The notes under the pieces: generated by a model
What the model saw: only the letters and a program-made list of their open reading frames with translations
What the model was told of the DNA's origin: nothing
Database searches by the model: none
Made by a program: the position numbers and the translations under genes
Origin: UBA5109 sp965661005
Lineage (GTDB): Bacteria; Pseudomonadota; Gammaproteobacteria; Pseudomonadales; Pseudohongiellaceae
Direction: 5' to 3'
NCBI GenBank assembly: GCA_965661005.1
Contig: CBFICB010000001.1
Span: 430,820 to 494,819 of the forward strand
Length of the DNA stretch: 64,000 bases
Shown here: positions 41,865 to 50,438 of the stretch, piece after piece
How positions within the stretch are numbered: position 1 is the stretch's first letter
Layout: the number at the start of each line of letters is the position of its first letter

Positions 41865-42090
41865 GGTTATCTCTCCACTCGGGATTTTCAGCATCCAGAA
41901 TTGTTTCCAAGGTTTTTATCCGCTCAGCCATCTGCTCAGCCAGAGCATTAAGCTCATCCAGCTGGCCGCTTTCTTCTGCATTAAGACTGCGAAACTCTTT
42001 ATCTTTGGACTTGTAATGTAAAACAATCCAGACAATCCAAATAGGCAAAGTAATTGCTGATATTGGTATTAGTAATGCGAGGAACTCCAT
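41854..42090 (-). CDS. pspB: Phage-shock protein B
   Basis: A 78-residue inner-membrane protein. One N-terminal helix (about 3-25, IPISAITLPIWIVWIVLHY) is followed by KSKDKEFRSLNAEESGQLDELNALAEQMAERIKTLETILDAENPEWRDN, the typical cytoplasmic coiled coil of PspB. With PspC it signals membrane stress to free PspF from PspA. It lies 27 bases after pspA and overlaps pspC. Confidence 0.93.
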   Translation of the reverse strand: MEFLALLIPISAITLPIWIVWIVLHYKSKDKEFRSLNAEESGQLDELNALAEQMAERIKTLETILDAENPEWRDNHAE

Positions 42091-42117
42091 AACTTATTCC
42101 TTCTATCTTTGTTCGGC

Positions 42118-42807
42118 TTATTTACTGTCAGTTGCTTTATTATCAGTATTATTCTTATTAAGCTTGGCTTTTAAGTTTTCCAACTCTTCTTCGATTTTGC
42201 CATCTTTTTCCAGAGCGGCAAATTCAGCTTCGATATTTTTACCAGACATTTCATAAGCTTCAATTTCGCTTTCCATGCGTTCAATTTTTCGTTCGTAATG
42301 TTCGAATTTATTGATAGCCTTATCTACCGAGCCGTCATAGAGCTTAGCATTAACTGTACGTCGTGAGGAAGTTGCATCATGACGCATTAAGAGCGCTTTT
42401 TGACGTGCTCGAGCCTCATTGAGTTTGCTTTGTAACTGTTCGATTTCCAGACTAAGTTGATCCAGTGCAGAGTCTAGTTTGTTCATGTCTTCATGGACCA
42501 AAGTGATCATTTCATGAACAGCAGTTTTTTCTAACAGTGCAGCCTTGGCTAAATCTTCTCTGCCTTTATTAATGGCGAGTTCTGCCTTTTTTTCCCAATC
42601 TTCAGCCTGTTTTTCCAGGCGTTTGTTGCGACGGCTTAACTCTTTTTTATCGGCGATAATACGTGCAGTTGTGCTGCGCACCTCAACCAATGTTTCTTCC
42701 ATTTCCTGAATAACCATTCGAATCATTTTTTCCGGATCTTCAGCTTTATCCAGCATGGCATTAATATTTGAATTTACGATATCTGATAATCTTGAAAATA
42801 TACCCAT
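42118..42807 (-). CDS. pspA: Phage-shock protein A
   Basis: A 229-residue PspA/IM30 family protein that binds stressed membranes and, when free, inhibits PspF. The N-terminal amphipathic helix MGIFSRLSDIVNSNINAMLDKAEDPEKMIRMVIQEMEETL is diagnostic, and the remainder is a long coiled coil (ATSSRRTVNAKLYDG in the middle, FEHYERKIERMESEIEAYEM later). A disordered Lys/Asn-rich tail ends the protein. It is second in the operon, 24 bases after the SHOCT-like lipoprotein gene. Confidence 0.96.
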   Translation of the reverse strand: MGIFSRLSDIVNSNINAMLDKAEDPEKMIRMVIQEMEETLVEVRSTTARIIADKKELSRRNKRLEKQAEDWEKKAELAINKGREDLAKAALLEKTAVHEMITLVHEDMNKLDSALDQLSLEIEQLQSKLNEARARQKALLMRHDATSSRRTVNAKLYDGSVDKAINKFEHYERKIERMESEIEAYEMSGKNIEAEFAALEKDGKIEEELENLKAKLNKNNTDNKATDSK

Positions 42808-42831
42808 TGTCTTTACCCTCTATGTTAAGTC

Positions 42832-43050
42832 TCAATTGTTGAGAATGCGATTGCGAACTCGGTCGTATTCCTGTTGGCTTAATAAACCGTCGTCATACGC
42901 TTCTCTTAAATCCTCCAGCTCTTCCCCGATAGTTGTTCCCCGGTTAGTGATATTTCTAGGGCCAGGGTCATCTTTATCGACAACAATACAGCCTTGCAGG
43001 AGCAGGATTGCCAGAAAAGGTGCTGTGAATATAAGTGTTTTATTTTTCAT
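42832..43050 (-). CDS. Small SHOCT-like lipoprotein, first gene of the psp operon
   Basis: A 72-residue lipoprotein: signal peptide with lipobox LLLQGC (Cys21), a short linker and a C-terminal SHOCT-like helix pair, EELEDLREAYDDGLLSQQEYDRVRNRILNN (about 43-72). SHOCT domains are short oligomerisation or binding modules. The sigma-54 promoter at 43114-43129 is only about 55 bases upstream, so this gene heads the phage-shock operon. It is not part of the E. coli psp set; a periplasmic stress-sensing or anchoring role is inferred from position. Confidence 0.8.
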   Translation of the reverse strand: MKNKTLIFTAPFLAILLLQGCIVVDKDDPGPRNITNRGTTIGEELEDLREAYDDGLLSQQEYDRVRNRILNN

Positions 43051-43113
43051 CTTGCTATCTCCATCTTAATAATCTGGTGAAAAAGTAAATTTAATCTTGC
43101 TGATAGTTGATAT

Positions 43114-43129
43114 TGCAGGGAGCGTGCCA
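43114..43129 (-). promoter_or_regulatory. Sigma-54 promoter of the psp operon
   Basis: On the minus strand TGGCAC-GCTCC-CTGCA fits the -24/-12 consensus TGGCAC-N5-TTGCA with one mismatch and the required GG-N10-GC spacing. It directs transcription into the lipoprotein-pspA-pspB-pspC operon and faces away from pspF. PspF should bind further upstream, between here and 43255. Confidence 0.85.
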
Positions 43130-43255
43130 ACTTTATAAGTCGACATAACATGTTGATATATAGAGAAATTAAAATTGAGCGGTAGATTAAATGTCTTATT
43201 GATTGGGTAAAAAACCAATATATGGTAATTTTCACCAAGAGTTTCATAGGAGTAA

Positions 43256-44254
43256 ATGATGGATAGAGCCGCCTTGGCTGAGCGCATGATCGGAGAGTCC
43301 TCCAATTTCTTGTTAATGCAGGAGCATTTATCCCGTCTTGCGCCACTTAATAAGCCTGTTTTAATAATTGGTGAACGCGGGACCGGCAAAGAGTTGGTCG
43401 CTTCACGAATGCACTATTTATCTGAACGCTGGGGGCATCCGTTTTTAAAAATTAATTGTGCTTCCTTTAATGAAGCCTTGCTTGAGTCACAGTTATTTGG
43501 GCATGAGGCAGGCGCTTTTACCGGTGCCAGTAAGCAACAAAAAGGTTATTTCGAACGCGCCGACCAGGGCACTTTATTTCTTGATGAGCTCGCCACCACA
43601 TCAATGGCCGTGCAAGAGCGAATCCTGAGAATCACTGAATATGGAGAACTGGAAAGACTCGGCGGCAATAAAGCGATCAATGTTGATGTCAGAATTGTAG
43701 CCGCTACCAATGTTGATTTACCTCAGCTAGCCGAGGAGGGAAAATTTCGTGAAGATTTACTGGATAGATTAGCGTTTGATGTTATTACCTTACCTCCTTT
43801 GCGTGAAAGGGTAGAAGATATTCCAGTGCTGGCCCAGCATTTTGCTATTCAGATGATCAAGGAATTGGATAGAGAATTTTTCCCCGGCTTTAGTAAAAGT
43901 GCTGCTAACACATTATTGGAATATTCATGGCCGGGCAATATCAGGGAATTGAAAAATGTTGTGGAGCGCGCTATTTACCAAAGTGAAGACCCAGAGAAGC
44001 CAATAAAGGACATAATTTTCGATCCTTTTGATTCGCCTTATCGTCCTAAGAGCAAAACGTCGACTAAAAAGAATTTACCAACAGCTGGTGATAAAAATCT
44101 GAAAGAACAAGTACAGGATTTTGAAGTTGCCATGATTCAGGACGCACTACAACAGTGCCAGTTCAATCAACGTAAAACAGCGGATTTACTTGGGCTAAGT
44201 TATGATCAGTTAAGAGGCTATCTGCGTAAGTATGGCAAAGAGCTCGAACTATAG
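43256..44254 (+). CDS. pspF: PspF, sigma-54 enhancer-binding activator
   Basis: A 332-residue AAA+ activator without a regulatory N-terminal domain, as in PspF. Walker A is GERGTGKE (39-46), the sigma-54 contact loop GAFTGA is at 86-91, Walker B is GTLFLDEL, and the arginine-finger and sensor regions follow (RIVAATNVDL, FREDLLDRLAFDVITLPPLRER). The C-terminal Fis-type helix-turn-helix is FNQRKTADLLGLSYDQLRGYLRKYG. TAGGAG precedes the ATG. It is divergent from the psp operon, whose sigma-54 promoter lies 127 bases upstream of its start. Confidence 0.95.
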   Translation: MMDRAALAERMIGESSNFLLMQEHLSRLAPLNKPVLIIGERGTGKELVASRMHYLSERWGHPFLKINCASFNEALLESQLFGHEAGAFTGASKQQKGYFERADQGTLFLDELATTSMAVQERILRITEYGELERLGGNKAINVDVRIVAATNVDLPQLAEEGKFREDLLDRLAFDVITLPPLRERVEDIPVLAQHFAIQMIKELDREFFPGFSKSAANTLLEYSWPGNIRELKNVVERAIYQSEDPEKPIKDIIFDPFDSPYRPKSKTSTKKNLPTAGDKNLKEQVQDFEVAMIQDALQQCQFNQRKTADLLGLSYDQLRGYLRKYGKELEL

Positions 44255-44380
44255 ATTTTTACGGCCTGAATGGTTTATTTAGAGGTCTATATTTCCATCT
44301 GAGTGATGTAAATCAAACATCATTTTTCAATGTTGGCTACAATGCATATATTGAAATATAGTTAATTAGCAGGAGTTAAT

Positions 44381-44629
44381 ATGGCGGTTGAACATCATAA
44401 TTTATTACACGAATTTCCGGAATATAAGGATCAGATTCATGATCTGAAAGTCAATGATCATCATTTCAGACGATTATTCGATGAGTACCATGAGCTGACT
44501 ATTGAAATTGAAAAAATGGAAAATGAAACAACACCAGTTGCAACACTGACTGAAGAAGAAGCAAAGATGCGAAGAGTCCATTTGAAAGACGAACTCTATA
44601 AGATGATTAAAAAAGCCGCAGCATCTTAA
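44381..44629 (+). CDS. YdcH family protein (DUF465)
   Basis: An 82-residue helical protein of the DUF465/YdcH family: HHNLLHEFPEYKDQIHDLKVNDHHFRRLFDEYHELTIEIEKME, then MRRVHLKDELYKMIKKAA. The family is small, widespread and of unknown function. AGGAG lies seven bases before the ATG. It follows pspF after 126 bases and converges on the mtfA gene. Confidence 0.92.
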   Translation: MAVEHHNLLHEFPEYKDQIHDLKVNDHHFRRLFDEYHELTIEIEKMENETTPVATLTEEEAKMRRVHLKDELYKMIKKAAAS

Positions 44630-44651
44630 AGGCTTGTAAGATAGAAAAGTT

Positions 44652-45461
44652 TTATTGCCAGGCTTTGGGATCAACCCGATAAAACTTTTCTAATTCAGCA
44701 AAAAGCTCAGGATGTTTGTTGGCTAACTGCTCAGGCTTTTCAAAAAATGTTTCTGTTGCCACGGCAAAAAATTCTGCCGGGTTGCTGGCGCCATAACTAT
44801 CCATAACGGTCTTATGGTGCTCTGCCAGATCCTGATTTAACTCTTTAAATTCTTCTGACAAAACCTGCGCCCAGCTTTGACAGGCATTTTCCCCCAGAAC
44901 AGGAGCCCCGTTAGTTGATCCGGTTTCACTGTCCAGTTGATGGGCAAATTCATGCAGGCTGACATTGTGACCATCATGAATGTTTTTCGCACCATAAGTG
45001 ACGTCGTCCCAGGATAAAATAATTTTGCCATGATGCCAGGATTCTCCTAATAAACCCCTAATGCCATGACTCACTGTGCCATCAGTATTGTAGTGCTCAT
45101 GTCCCGTTTTAAAGGCTGTTGGATACACTAAAATATATTTAAGACGTGAATAAACAGAAGTTTTTCTGTTCAATAATAAAAGACAGGCTTCGGCAGCAAT
45201 AGTAACTTTTATATCATCATTTATTTCAAGACCATTGCAGCCAAAAAATTGTTTTTTAGCTAGAAAAAGTTGTATTAAACCTTTTAATTGTTCTTGCTCA
45301 TTATTTCTAAGTTTTTCAAAAAAAGGCAGGCGACGTAAAATAATTTTATGCCAGGATTCAGGAAAAGGTTTGCTGAGTATTCGTTTACGGTGCCAGCTTG
45401 GGTAAAAAAGACCAACGATGACGACAACTGCTACCAGAAGTAATGTAATAATTGCCGTCAT
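44652..45461 (-). CDS. mtfA: MtfA-like zinc peptidase (M90)
   Basis: A 269-residue member of the MtfA family, zinc peptidases that in E. coli titrate the glucose repressor Mlc. One N-terminal hydrophobic helix (about 3-20) is followed by a cytoplasmic domain with ILRRLPFFEKLRNNEQEQLKGLIQLFLAKKQFFGCNGLEI, ILSWDDVTYGAKN, the zinc motif HEFAH (170-174) and NPAEFFAVATETFFEKPEQL, whose Glu is the third ligand. E. coli MtfA lacks the N-terminal helix. It lies 11 bases downstream of the GST gene on the same strand. Confidence 0.9.
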   Translation of the reverse strand: MTAIITLLLVAVVVIVGLFYPSWHRKRILSKPFPESWHKIILRRLPFFEKLRNNEQEQLKGLIQLFLAKKQFFGCNGLEINDDIKVTIAAEACLLLLNRKTSVYSRLKYILVYPTAFKTGHEHYNTDGTVSHGIRGLLGESWHHGKIILSWDDVTYGAKNIHDGHNVSLHEFAHQLDSETGSTNGAPVLGENACQSWAQVLSEEFKELNQDLAEHHKTVMDSYGASNPAEFFAVATETFFEKPEQLANKHPELFAELEKFYRVDPKAWQ

Positions 45462-45472
45462 GATAATTATAT

Positions 45473-46093
45473 TTACTGGCTGCGATTTTGGTAGTAGCTA
45501 ACCACTCTTGGGTCTTTACTGACTCTTTCCAAATGTTTAAATAAAAGTGGCGACGATTGTTCAACGATATTGCTTGGTAAATGCTCGAACATTCCTGTAC
45601 TGATAACTTTCAAAAAACCGCTTATCACCAGATCGGCAATGGTCAGTTGATTAGCAGCAAAGTATTCACCTCCGGCGTCTTCCAGACGATTCGAAAGTAG
45701 TTTAAGTGCGGTAGTTAGAATTCCCGATACAAAACTTTCTCGTGCCGTCTTTAGTTCATCTCCTGTCAGCCCCATAGTCTTGCCGATCGCATTAGAGACA
45801 TCATCAATAATGTACATGGCTTCGTCACAAAGAAAACCTTGCCATGCATCTTCTGGGTATAAACCAGCCTTTTTGCCAAAATATCTACTCATTGCGTTAC
45901 TTTGAGTATAGGTATGTCCATCTATCTCAATAATGGGGACTGACGAAAGTGGGAAAGTACTTTTTAATCCACCAAATTCTTCAAAGCTTATGCGATGATC
46001 TTCAAAATCGATACCGGCAATAGACAAGGCAATACGGGTGGTTTCGGCACGACCACCATCCATATCAAAATACGTAAGTTTGATTTTACTCAT
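45473..46093 (-). CDS. Glutathione S-transferase, sigma-like
   Basis: A 206-residue glutathione transferase. The N-terminal thioredoxin-like domain begins KLTYFDMDGGRAETTRIALSIAGIDFEDHRI with Tyr8 in the position used for catalysis in sigma/alpha types, and has VPIIEIDGHTYTQSNAMSRYFGKKAGLYP, containing the SNA glutathione contact. The C-terminal helical domain follows from about residue 85. GAGGAG lies within the end of the upstream 48-codon gene, so the two are probably coupled. Substrate unknown. Confidence 0.9.
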   Translation of the reverse strand: MSKIKLTYFDMDGGRAETTRIALSIAGIDFEDHRISFEEFGGLKSTFPLSSVPIIEIDGHTYTQSNAMSRYFGKKAGLYPEDAWQGFLCDEAMYIIDDVSNAIGKTMGLTGDELKTARESFVSGILTTALKLLSNRLEDAGGEYFAANQLTIADLVISGFLKVISTGMFEHLPSNIVEQSSPLLFKHLERVSKDPRVVSYYQNRSQ

Positions 46094-46095
46094 GA

Positions 46096-46242
46096 TTACT
46101 CCTCAGAAGACGAATGACTAGATTGAAATTTCGGTTTTCGATTGTACTTGGTTTTATCCTTGTGTATCGCAGCTTTATTATACTTTCGTGCATATTTAGC
46201 GACGGGATTGTGCTTCACTTTTTTGTCGGCTTTTTTTGGCAT
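46096..46242 (-). CDS. Very small basic protein
   Basis: A 48-codon gene in the gap between the ABC exporter and the GST genes. It encodes a Lys/Arg/Asn-rich protein (MPKKADKKVKHNPVAKYAR, then YNKAAIHKDKTKYNRKPK, then a Ser/Glu tail) ending two bases before the GST start, with its last codons (GAG GAG) forming the GST Shine-Dalgarno. The HNPVAKYARKYNKA block resembles small conserved gammaproteobacterial proteins of the DUF7230 sort, a recalled and uncertain likeness. Its charge suggests RNA or ribosome binding. Confidence 0.65.
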   Translation of the reverse strand: MPKKADKKVKHNPVAKYARKYNKAAIHKDKTKYNRKPKFQSSHSSSEE

Positions 46243-46260
46243 GATTGAGCGACTAACTTA

Positions 46261-48090
46261 TTACTGATAACCCCTGGCCTGAAGTTCGAACAGCGTAGCA
46301 TAATGGCCGTCTAGATTTATTAAGTCTTGATGGCTACCCTGTTCTGAGATTCTTCCTTTTTCCAATACTATAATATGATCAGCCATGCGCACAGTAGAGA
46401 ACCGATGGGAAATAATAATCGAAATTTTATTGGCAGTAAGCTCACGAAAATGACTGAATATTTCTGCTTCAGCCTTGGCATCAATGGCGGCGGTGGGCTC
46501 ATCCAAAATTAAAATGTCAGCCCGATTTCGCATGAAAGCGCGTGACAAGGCAATTTTTTGCCACTGGCCACCAGAAAGTTCTTTGCCCTGATTAAACCAT
46601 GTTCCTAATTGAGTGTCATATGCATCAGGTAAATCCTTTATGAATGAATCTGCCATACCTTTGTTGGCAGCTTCAGAGACCAGTTCTTTCTCATTGAGTT
46701 TGTCGACATCACCGATGCCGATATTTTCACCTACAAGCAATTGATAACGGGCAAAGTCCTGAAAGATAACTCCGATTTTTGCTCGCAGACTTTCAATATC
46801 CCAGTCCTTGATGTTTAAGCCGTCAAGATAAATATTGCCTTCACTTGGTGTATATAAACGCGTCAGAAGTTTTATTAAAGTGGTTTTACCGCTGCCATTT
46901 TCGCCCACTAGCGCGAGGCTTTCACCGGGTTTAATTTCAAGACTCAAATTGTCCAATGCTGCAATGCTAGAACCTGGATAATAAAAGCTGACATTTTCAA
47001 AGCGAATTCCTTCACTAGGGTTAGGCCCGATTCTGATTTCGCCACTGGCTTCAGGGACCTTATGTTCAAGGTATTCAGTTAAGGTAGAGAGGTATAGGTT
47101 ATCTTCATACATTCCATTTACACAAGTAAGACTGTCACTGACAGCATTTTGCCCTAAACGGAACTGCGCGATATACATAGTCATTTGACCAATACTTATC
47201 GTGGCTGCAATTGCAGCAAAAGCGACCCAGCCATAAGCAAAATAAAAGGCCGAGCTAGACAGGATGCCCAGTATGAAACCCCAGAAGCCTCTTCGTAACA
47301 CCAGATTACGGTCTTCCTGATAAATCTTTTTGAAAATACCGATATAGCGCTCAAGAAACAGCCTGCCCAGATCCAATAGTTTGACTTCCTTGACTCCATC
47401 TTCACGTGTCAGGACTATTTCCAGATAGAGCTGCATGCGGCGTTCTGCAGAGCGCCGCCGGTAGATACGAAATGCTTCCCCCGAAAACTTGGCTTCTGCG
47501 ATGAAGGCAGGAATCCCGGCTGTAATCAGTAACAAGACAGCATAGGGCGAAAACTGGAATAGGAAAGTGGCAATGGTTAACAGCGAAATCATATTTCGAA
47601 TGAGATCAAAGGTTTTAATTACCAGGCTTAAGGGGCGACTTGATGCTTCCCGTCTTGCGCGGGTTAACTTGTCGTAAAACTCGGAATCTTCGAAATGCGC
47701 AAGTTCCAGCGTTAAAGCCTTCTCGAGTATCATGACATTGATTTTATTGCCAAGCAGTACACGTAAAATGGATTGGCACACAGAGTTAATACGTTGTGCT
47801 GCTGATATCAAAACCACTAAAGCTGCTTCCAGTAATACCAGGTAAAGCACTCGCATTTGGGCAGCATCCTGATCTGCTCCGTTGGTATTTAGTGCTGTGA
47901 CAACGGCATCAACGATCAAGCCGCCGACAGAAGCAATGGCGGCGGGTAATATGCCGGTAACCAGAGTCGATATCCCCATAACAAGGGTTAGTGCCGCACT
48001 GGTGCTCCAGACCAGTTTTAAAGCAACACGGCTGTATTTGAATACCGAAAGGAATTTGCCTAAACGGTCTGAGGGTGTATCTGCTGACAA
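46261..48090 (-). CDS. ABC exporter, fused membrane and ATPase domains
   Basis: A 609-residue half-transporter that works as a dimer. Residues about 20-330 hold the transmembrane domain with about six helices; residues about 365-605 hold the ATPase, with Walker A GENGSGKTT, the Q-loop in IGVIFQDFARYQL, signature LSGGQWQ, Walker B ILILDEPTA and the switch His in IISHRFSTV. Start is a TTG at 48090 with AGGT about seven bases upstream. The substrate cannot be told from the sequence; lipids, peptides and drugs are all possible. The small basic gene and GST follow on the same strand. Confidence 0.9.
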   Translation of the reverse strand: MSADTPSDRLGKFLSVFKYSRVALKLVWSTSAALTLVMGISTLVTGILPAAIASVGGLIVDAVVTALNTNGADQDAAQMRVLYLVLLEAALVVLISAAQRINSVCQSILRVLLGNKINVMILEKALTLELAHFEDSEFYDKLTRARREASSRPLSLVIKTFDLIRNMISLLTIATFLFQFSPYAVLLLITAGIPAFIAEAKFSGEAFRIYRRRSAERRMQLYLEIVLTREDGVKEVKLLDLGRLFLERYIGIFKKIYQEDRNLVLRRGFWGFILGILSSSAFYFAYGWVAFAAIAATISIGQMTMYIAQFRLGQNAVSDSLTCVNGMYEDNLYLSTLTEYLEHKVPEASGEIRIGPNPSEGIRFENVSFYYPGSSIAALDNLSLEIKPGESLALVGENGSGKTTLIKLLTRLYTPSEGNIYLDGLNIKDWDIESLRAKIGVIFQDFARYQLLVGENIGIGDVDKLNEKELVSEAANKGMADSFIKDLPDAYDTQLGTWFNQGKELSGGQWQKIALSRAFMRNRADILILDEPTAAIDAKAEAEIFSHFRELTANKISIIISHRFSTVRMADHIIVLEKGRISEQGSHQDLINLDGHYATLFELQARGYQ

Positions 48091-48162
48091 AGGGTGACCT
48101 GATTAAAATTTTTACTGACGAATGATTGTTAAGCATAGCATTTTGCTGCTAAGTTGTAGCGC

Positions 48163-48777
48163 ATGAAATCGACACTAATTGTTATATTGTTTTTTGTTTT
48201 GGCGGTGCTGCTTAGTCAGTTTAATCTGGCCTTAAAAGATAACAGCCTGATTGTGCGTTATGTACAGCCTTTCTTTTATGAAATGCGGGAATCTGGACTC
48301 GATATTGTCAGATCCGATGAAGCGCCAGGCTCAGCAGGCAATAATGGAAGCTCTGCACAAAATCAGGACTTTGAAATTGCAGAACTCAGACAAGTCATCG
48401 ACGGTGATACCATTGATGTTTTTATCAACGGTGAAGTTGAGCGGGTTCGTTATATTGGGGCTAACGCGCCAGAATTTGGTGAGGCCTGTTATCAGCAATC
48501 TAGCCTTGCCAATCGGCGTTTAGTTGAAGGCTATGAATTAACCCTCGAACGTGATGAAACAGACAGAGACCCTAATGGCAGACTGCTGCGTTATGTCTAT
48601 GCTAATGGGCTACTGGTCGAAAGACAGTTAATAGCAGAAGGGTTTGCCGAAGCTGTGCGTTACCGTTCAGATGATAACTTTTATGAAGAATTCGTGGCTC
48701 TGGAAGAAGCTGCCGCTGAGCAGGGTCTGGGCTGTCACAGAACCGGAATATTTGATGATGGTTCTTTGGTGCGTTGA
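48163..48777 (+). CDS. Thermonuclease-family (SNase-like) nuclease
   Basis: A 204-residue protein with an N-terminal signal or anchor helix (about 3-22) and a staphylococcal-nuclease-like domain (about 80-200): LRQVIDGDTIDVFINGEVERVRYIGANAPEFGEACYQQ, ERDETDRDPNGRLLRYVYANGLLVERQLIAEGFAEAV. The Asp of DGDT, Arg of VRYIG and Glu of the ERDETDRD segment fit the calcium and catalytic residues. It should cleave DNA or RNA in the envelope or outside the cell. Divergent from the ABC exporter gene. Confidence 0.9.
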   Translation: MKSTLIVILFFVLAVLLSQFNLALKDNSLIVRYVQPFFYEMRESGLDIVRSDEAPGSAGNNGSSAQNQDFEIAELRQVIDGDTIDVFINGEVERVRYIGANAPEFGEACYQQSSLANRRLVEGYELTLERDETDRDPNGRLLRYVYANGLLVERQLIAEGFAEAVRYRSDDNFYEEFVALEEAAAEQGLGCHRTGIFDDGSLVR

Positions 48778-48793
48778 ATGAAGGAATAAAAAA

Positions 48794-48818
48794 AGGCCGG
48801 GGGGATAAAGCCCGGCCT
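48794..48818 (-). terminator. Intrinsic terminator of the ECF operon
   Basis: AGGCCGGG (48794-48801) pairs with CCCGGCCT (48811-48818). Read on the minus strand the stem is followed by a T-rich run (48787-48794), so it ends the operon that starts at 51003. On the plus strand it lacks a T-run. Confidence 0.8.
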
Positions 48819-48867
48819 AAAAAGTGAAATCACTTATCCCCCAATTTTTCACAAGCTCATACTAAAG

Positions 48868-49764
48868 CTAAAGTCGATAAGTGATCGCACTTTGTAACAA
48901 GTCTTCACTTGAGCTACATGAAGCAACATCTGCATAGTCAAATATATAAACCTGATCCTGATTATCAATGACGTTTTGCATGACGACAGTAACATGTTCG
49001 TTGTTTTGCAATGAGCGCAGTGTGTTGCCGTAATCGCATAGTGTTGAAATAATTGTATTTTGAGCGGCTTCGTTTCTATTTGCTTCCTCTTGTTCTAGCT
49101 CTTGTCGGTAATCTTGAACGACACTTTGATAGGCAGAGTTTTGTGCTTCCAGCTCTTCTATTTCTAGATCAATTTGCGCCTGTAACTCTGTTATGCGACC
49201 TTCAATTTCGTCGTTGTCCTCATCATCATTTTCGATATCGCGTAACTCACGTTGCAAGTCGCGCATATCTCGTTGTAAATCACGCACTTCCTCCTGCTGA
49301 TCACGAATGTCTTCTCTCATCTCTTCCATTGCTTCAAATTCTTCTTCAAGCATGGTAATGGTATTGAGTGCATCATCTGCAAAAGGAAAGTTTCCATTAG
49401 GCAATGCTCTCCTAACTTCTGCGCTAATATTTCTTGCTATGTCTATGCTCATTTCAGCAAAAGCTGCACCGGGCATATCATCTATATCAATAAAAGCCAT
49501 CATCCCTCTATTGCCAGGTTGGATAAAAGAAAACACCATACCCTGATTAGCCAGATAGCTTGATTCATCGAGAATAGATACTGGCCTGTAATTATTCGTA
49601 TCTCGGCGTGGCTCCAGAGCTGCTTCAAAAATATTGCTCATGATATCTAATTCTCTAATGGTATCGCTGTAGTCTTCATTTTGATGAGCAATACTTTTAA
49701 AAGTACCAAGTACAAGAATAGGCCCCAGGGTCAATACCAATGCTTTTTGAGTAAACGATTTCAT
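48868..49764 (-). CDS. Exported coiled-coil protein, third gene of an ECF sigma operon
   Basis: A 298-residue protein with a signal peptide (hydrophobic about 8-24, ending SIAHQ). Residues about 125-235 are a strongly charged coiled coil: EEEFEAMEEMREDIRDQQEEVRDLQRDMRDLQRELRDIENDDEDNDEIEGRITELQAQIDLEIEELEAQ. Flanking segments (about 30-120 and 235-298) look globular, with a Cys pair (STLCDYG, DVASCSSS) that could form a disulfide. I do not recognise the family. It overlaps the anti-sigma gene by four bases, so it is part of that system, either as output or as periplasmic sensor. Confidence 0.75.
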   Translation of the reverse strand: MKSFTQKALVLTLGPILVLGTFKSIAHQNEDYSDTIRELDIMSNIFEAALEPRRDTNNYRPVSILDESSYLANQGMVFSFIQPGNRGMMAFIDIDDMPGAAFAEMSIDIARNISAEVRRALPNGNFPFADDALNTITMLEEEFEAMEEMREDIRDQQEEVRDLQRDMRDLQRELRDIENDDEDNDEIEGRITELQAQIDLEIEELEAQNSAYQSVVQDYRQELEQEEANRNEAAQNTIISTLCDYGNTLRSLQNNEHVTVVMQNVIDNQDQVYIFDYADVASCSSSEDLLQSAITYRL

Positions 49765-50438
49765 AAACTTCCTCCTATTGGAAAACCAACGGTTTTTCCT
49801 AATTCATTTAAATATTCATTACTGTCAATTTGATTTGAGGCCAGAATATCCAGTTGCTGATTGACGCGCTGACGATCTTGAAAGCGCTGCGTTTCCCAGC
49901 TACTCATCAAGAAGTTAAGATCGTTTTGACGTTCTTCGCGATTTCGATCCAGCCATTCAGAAAGCACAAGCTGGTTGTTGATATCCTGAAATTCTGTATA
50001 GTCGTCCAGTCGTGTTTCCAGAGCTAGGCTTTGTTGAGACTGAAACTCTTCCAGCTGTTGCGCCAACAACTCCTGAATATGCGCATCACTTTGAGAGCCG
50101 CCAAAACTGATTAGCAAGCCATCATCCACAGAAACTTCAAATTGGAAAACTACCAGACAAATTGCCATAAACGAAAAGGCGAGCGCTGCCATATTTGGCC
50201 AGCTTAATTGATGCTTAATTGGCGGACTTACAGCGTGTTGAGTATGTGTCCACGCAGGAACATCCTGATCAATCCAGTCATTCGGGAGTTGATAAATCTC
50301 CTGAGCCTTTTGTACAGTCTGTTGACAGTGCTGACAATGTTGTAAGGCATCATCGCATTGTGAGCGTAAATAAGAGGGCAAAGATCCTTCAATATAGTCA
50401 ATAACATTGTCGGCTATGAGTTTATGATCACAAGACAT
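49761..50438 (-). CDS. Membrane-bound zinc-finger anti-sigma factor
   Basis: A 225-residue anti-sigma factor. The N-terminal zf-HC2-like domain has CDHKLIADNVIDYIEGSLPSYLRSQCDDALQHCQHCQQTV, with the CQHC pair near residues 34-37. One transmembrane helix lies at about 79-99 (MAALAFSFMAICLVVFQFEV). The periplasmic part is Gln/Glu-rich and predicted helical (QELLAQQLEEFQSQQSLALE). It overlaps the sigma gene by 11 bases and the downstream gene by four, so the three are co-translated. Confidence 0.87.
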   Translation of the reverse strand: MSCDHKLIADNVIDYIEGSLPSYLRSQCDDALQHCQHCQQTVQKAQEIYQLPNDWIDQDVPAWTHTQHAVSPPIKHQLSWPNMAALAFSFMAICLVVFQFEVSVDDGLLISFGGSQSDAHIQELLAQQLEEFQSQQSLALETRLDDYTEFQDINNQLVLSEWLDRNREERQNDLNFLMSSWETQRFQDRQRVNQQLDILASNQIDSNEYLNELGKTVGFPIGGSL

